Shown: positions 63,401 to 64,000 of the stretch, one piece after another
Layout of the letters: the number at the start of each line of letters is the position of its first letter
How positions within the stretch are numbered: position 1 is the stretch's first letter
Program-made: the position numbers and the translations under genes
Notes under the pieces: generated by a model
The model's input: only the letters and a program-made list of their open reading frames with translations
What the model was told of the DNA's origin: nothing
Database searches by the model: none
NCBI GenBank assembly: GCA_963666875.2
Contig: CAXXPU010000004.1
Coordinates: 1 to 64,000 of the forward strand
Source: G963662655 sp963666875
GTDB lineage: Bacteria; Cloacimonadota; Cloacimonadia; Cloacimonadales; JAIOQZ01
DNA length: 64,000 nt
Direction of reading: 5' to 3'

Positions 63401-64000
63401 GATAATTTGCTCTCGGTCAGAATGGATCCCTCGCAGATCAACCAGATACTGATGAACCTTACCGTGAACGCCCGTGATGCGATCAAAGGCAACGGAACGA
63501 TCGTTATCGAGACCGATATGCTGTACCTGGACGAAAAGGAAAAACTGGAACGGTTCGAGCTCGAGAAGGGTAAATACGTCGTACTCTCGGTAAGCGATAC
63601 CGGTGAAGGTATTGGCAAAGAGGATATGGACAAGATCTTCGAGCCGTTTTTCACGACGAAACAGTTGGGACAGGGAACCGGACTCGGGCTGGCCACGATT
63701 TATGGAATCGTAAAGCAAAATCGCGGAAACATTAGCGTTTACAGCGAACCAGGGAAAGGATCGACGTTCCGTGTATATCTACCCGCCTTCATTGAGACTG
63801 TTATTGAGCCCCAGGCTGTGGTAAAGGTCACGCCACCCAAGGGAGTCGAAACGATCATGCTGGTAGAAGACTCGGAACAACTACTCAATCTATCGAAACG
63901 GCAATTGGAGAAACTCGGGTACAAAGTCATCGCATTCACCGATCCGGAGAAAGCACTGAATACCTTCGATCCTGATCACAAGCCGGATCTGCTGATCACC
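60500..64000 (+). CDS. Hybrid sensor histidine kinase, 3' end outside window
   Basis: The frame is open from ATG 60500 to the last base (1167 codons), so the gene is cut by the window edge. The N-terminus (residues about 20-210) has five or six membrane helices. Another helix lies near 225, then an extracytoplasmic sensor region to about 515 and a further helix (LLLIAQIIILLAATLIIEIV). A PAS domain follows (about 565-680), then a GAF-like domain with CPTCP. HisKA has the phospho-acceptor H878 (GVAHDFNNML), the HATPase has NLTVNARDAI, DTGEGIG and GTGLGLATI, and a receiver domain starts with MLVEDSEQ. The window ends just before the expected receiver Asp (PDLLIT). The signal sensed is not known. 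Confidence 0.85.
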   Translation, partial: MEKKKSDKTDRDLPQTSIPNSISCIFAGLTSLIGILVVIGWITGKHLLMAIFSCRIPTTPSPAILFIIFSILIVFLHYCKKPDSMRLILLISGAFMLLVSIFLLIISTLEIEPVLHYFGFALSRTTYGTNTFAASPLTSICLILIGLALLGIIIDNREIVYLPLYISFSVIVIGIMLVIAYIMGGAILFNIGMKLPTPTSSIAIVMLGTGIFIPSLKSQNESGSIASFPIKKHALTVIISFFIVTGLFTIIGHYSLKSYRQILLKNVQEQLASITELKASELVSWLDERKGDASVYYNNENFSRLVESVLVHRNDPRQKEALQKRMWIERDAHFYDHVFMLDADHQLVQDAPNHNHEVPTQIVENAEIAIKEDRVVFVDFYTNSDGNLELAVLSPIFSNQTRKPLGTLCMTVDPNNNLLPNLGNWPNPYKTSKIRLLRIRMDHFRIIVPKSIPTDTIHYTCHQLQRGKPSSIADMIIDGKQGILEGLNLDNNHAIAMFSKVPDTPWFILSQIETSEIYTPLRERLWLLLIAQIIILLAATLIIEIVWRKHKNSILARQIVMQNELIKEKDKYKRTIDSLIEGFQILDRNWKYAYINLKAAEYGKNPPEDYIGKTVMEMYPGFEKSELFQRFEQCLQYNNSDHFEYEFTYPDNTNEWFLFSVQPTDEGLVILTSNITKRKRAEMRIDHLNRVLHSIRDVNQLIVHETEKNLLIQRACDILVQNQSYRNAIIVLTDENYEPVEWHTAGQEKPLEMMISMFEQKIMPPCYKGAINKGEFVCITGSEKACPTCPLEPAYSDSQSIVIKLDHHGTLFGILHVIMEENIITDEEEKDLIIELADDVSFALNMMRNVKQKQTLEQQLQQARKLEAIGRLAGGVAHDFNNMLQTILGYADFLLDEFDLSEEQTDFTLEIKNAARRSADLTYQLLAFSRKQTVELRVIKINNLIQEILKMLRRLIGEHIDLIWKPGDNLLSVRMDPSQINQILMNLTVNARDAIKGNGTIVIETDMLYLDEKEKLERFELEKGKYVVLSVSDTGEGIGKEDMDKIFEPFFTTKQLGQGTGLGLATIYGIVKQNRGNISVYSEPGKGSTFRVYLPAFIETVIEPQAVVKVTPPKGVETIMLVEDSEQLLNLSKRQLEKLGYKVIAFTDPEKALNTFDPDHKPDLLIT

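Overview
The window looks like one contig of a Gram-negative, probably anaerobic bacterium of the Fibrobacterota-Chlorobi-Bacteroidota (FCB) group. A Cloacimonadota-like lineage is my leading but unproven guess. The reasons are one secreted protein with a Por/type IX-style C-terminal sorting domain, giant secreted GLUG-motif proteins, an outer-membrane-like domain fused to SppA, fused shikimate enzymes, a cobalamin-dependent ribonucleotide reductase and butyrate kinase. Genes are dense, many overlap by 4 bases (ATGA/GTGA), ribosome binding sites are strong, and TTG and GTG starts occur. No sequence search was run, so all names come from motifs I can read.

Layout. 1-5180: the distal part of a phage tail module (tape-measure C-terminus, two tail proteins, two fibre-like proteins, two small genes), all on +, ending in a hairpin terminator. 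5254-5400: a seven-copy array of a TGCCAAACC-type repeat with a 20-22 base period, beside a perfect 9-base inverted repeat. 5577-14050: sppA fusion, sorting-domain protein, wecB-type epimerase, and a minus-strand group of threonine aldolase, membrane protein and TtcA-like protein. 14143-18252: four overlapping genes: chorismate synthase fused to chorismate mutase, dehydroquinase-shikimate dehydrogenase fusion, a secreted protein and a Xer recombinase. 18389-29058: dinB, a TPR protein with a kinase-type histidine helix, adenine deaminase, then a tight cluster (hexapeptide acyltransferase, glycosyltransferase, rlmD, lipoprotein, class II aldolase) and a DEAD-box helicase. 29103-40765: three tandem minus-strand GLUG proteins with 3, 4 and 2 copies of one large module, plus a decayed tail end of a fourth copy. 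41038-52858: PAP2 enzyme, lon, polysaccharide deacetylase-like protein, nrdJ, aspS, purN, M20 hydrolase and buk. 53077-60173: an expanded macromolecular-synthesis cluster (rpsU, yqeY, cvpA, mutS2, dnaG, rpoD), then tRNA-Met(CAU). 60500-end: a hybrid sensor histidine kinase cut by the window edge.

How the genes work together. The aro block supplies the late shikimate pathway through chorismate to prephenate with two fused proteins. The rpsU-rpoD block couples translation, primase and the main sigma factor. The GLUG trio is probably a family of surface or secreted beta-helix proteins that evolves by gaining, losing and swapping whole modules. The parts most worth following up are the repeat array at the phage/host junction, the aroC-aroQ fusion, the GLUG module shuffling with its remnant, and the TPR protein that has a histidine helix but no ATPase.
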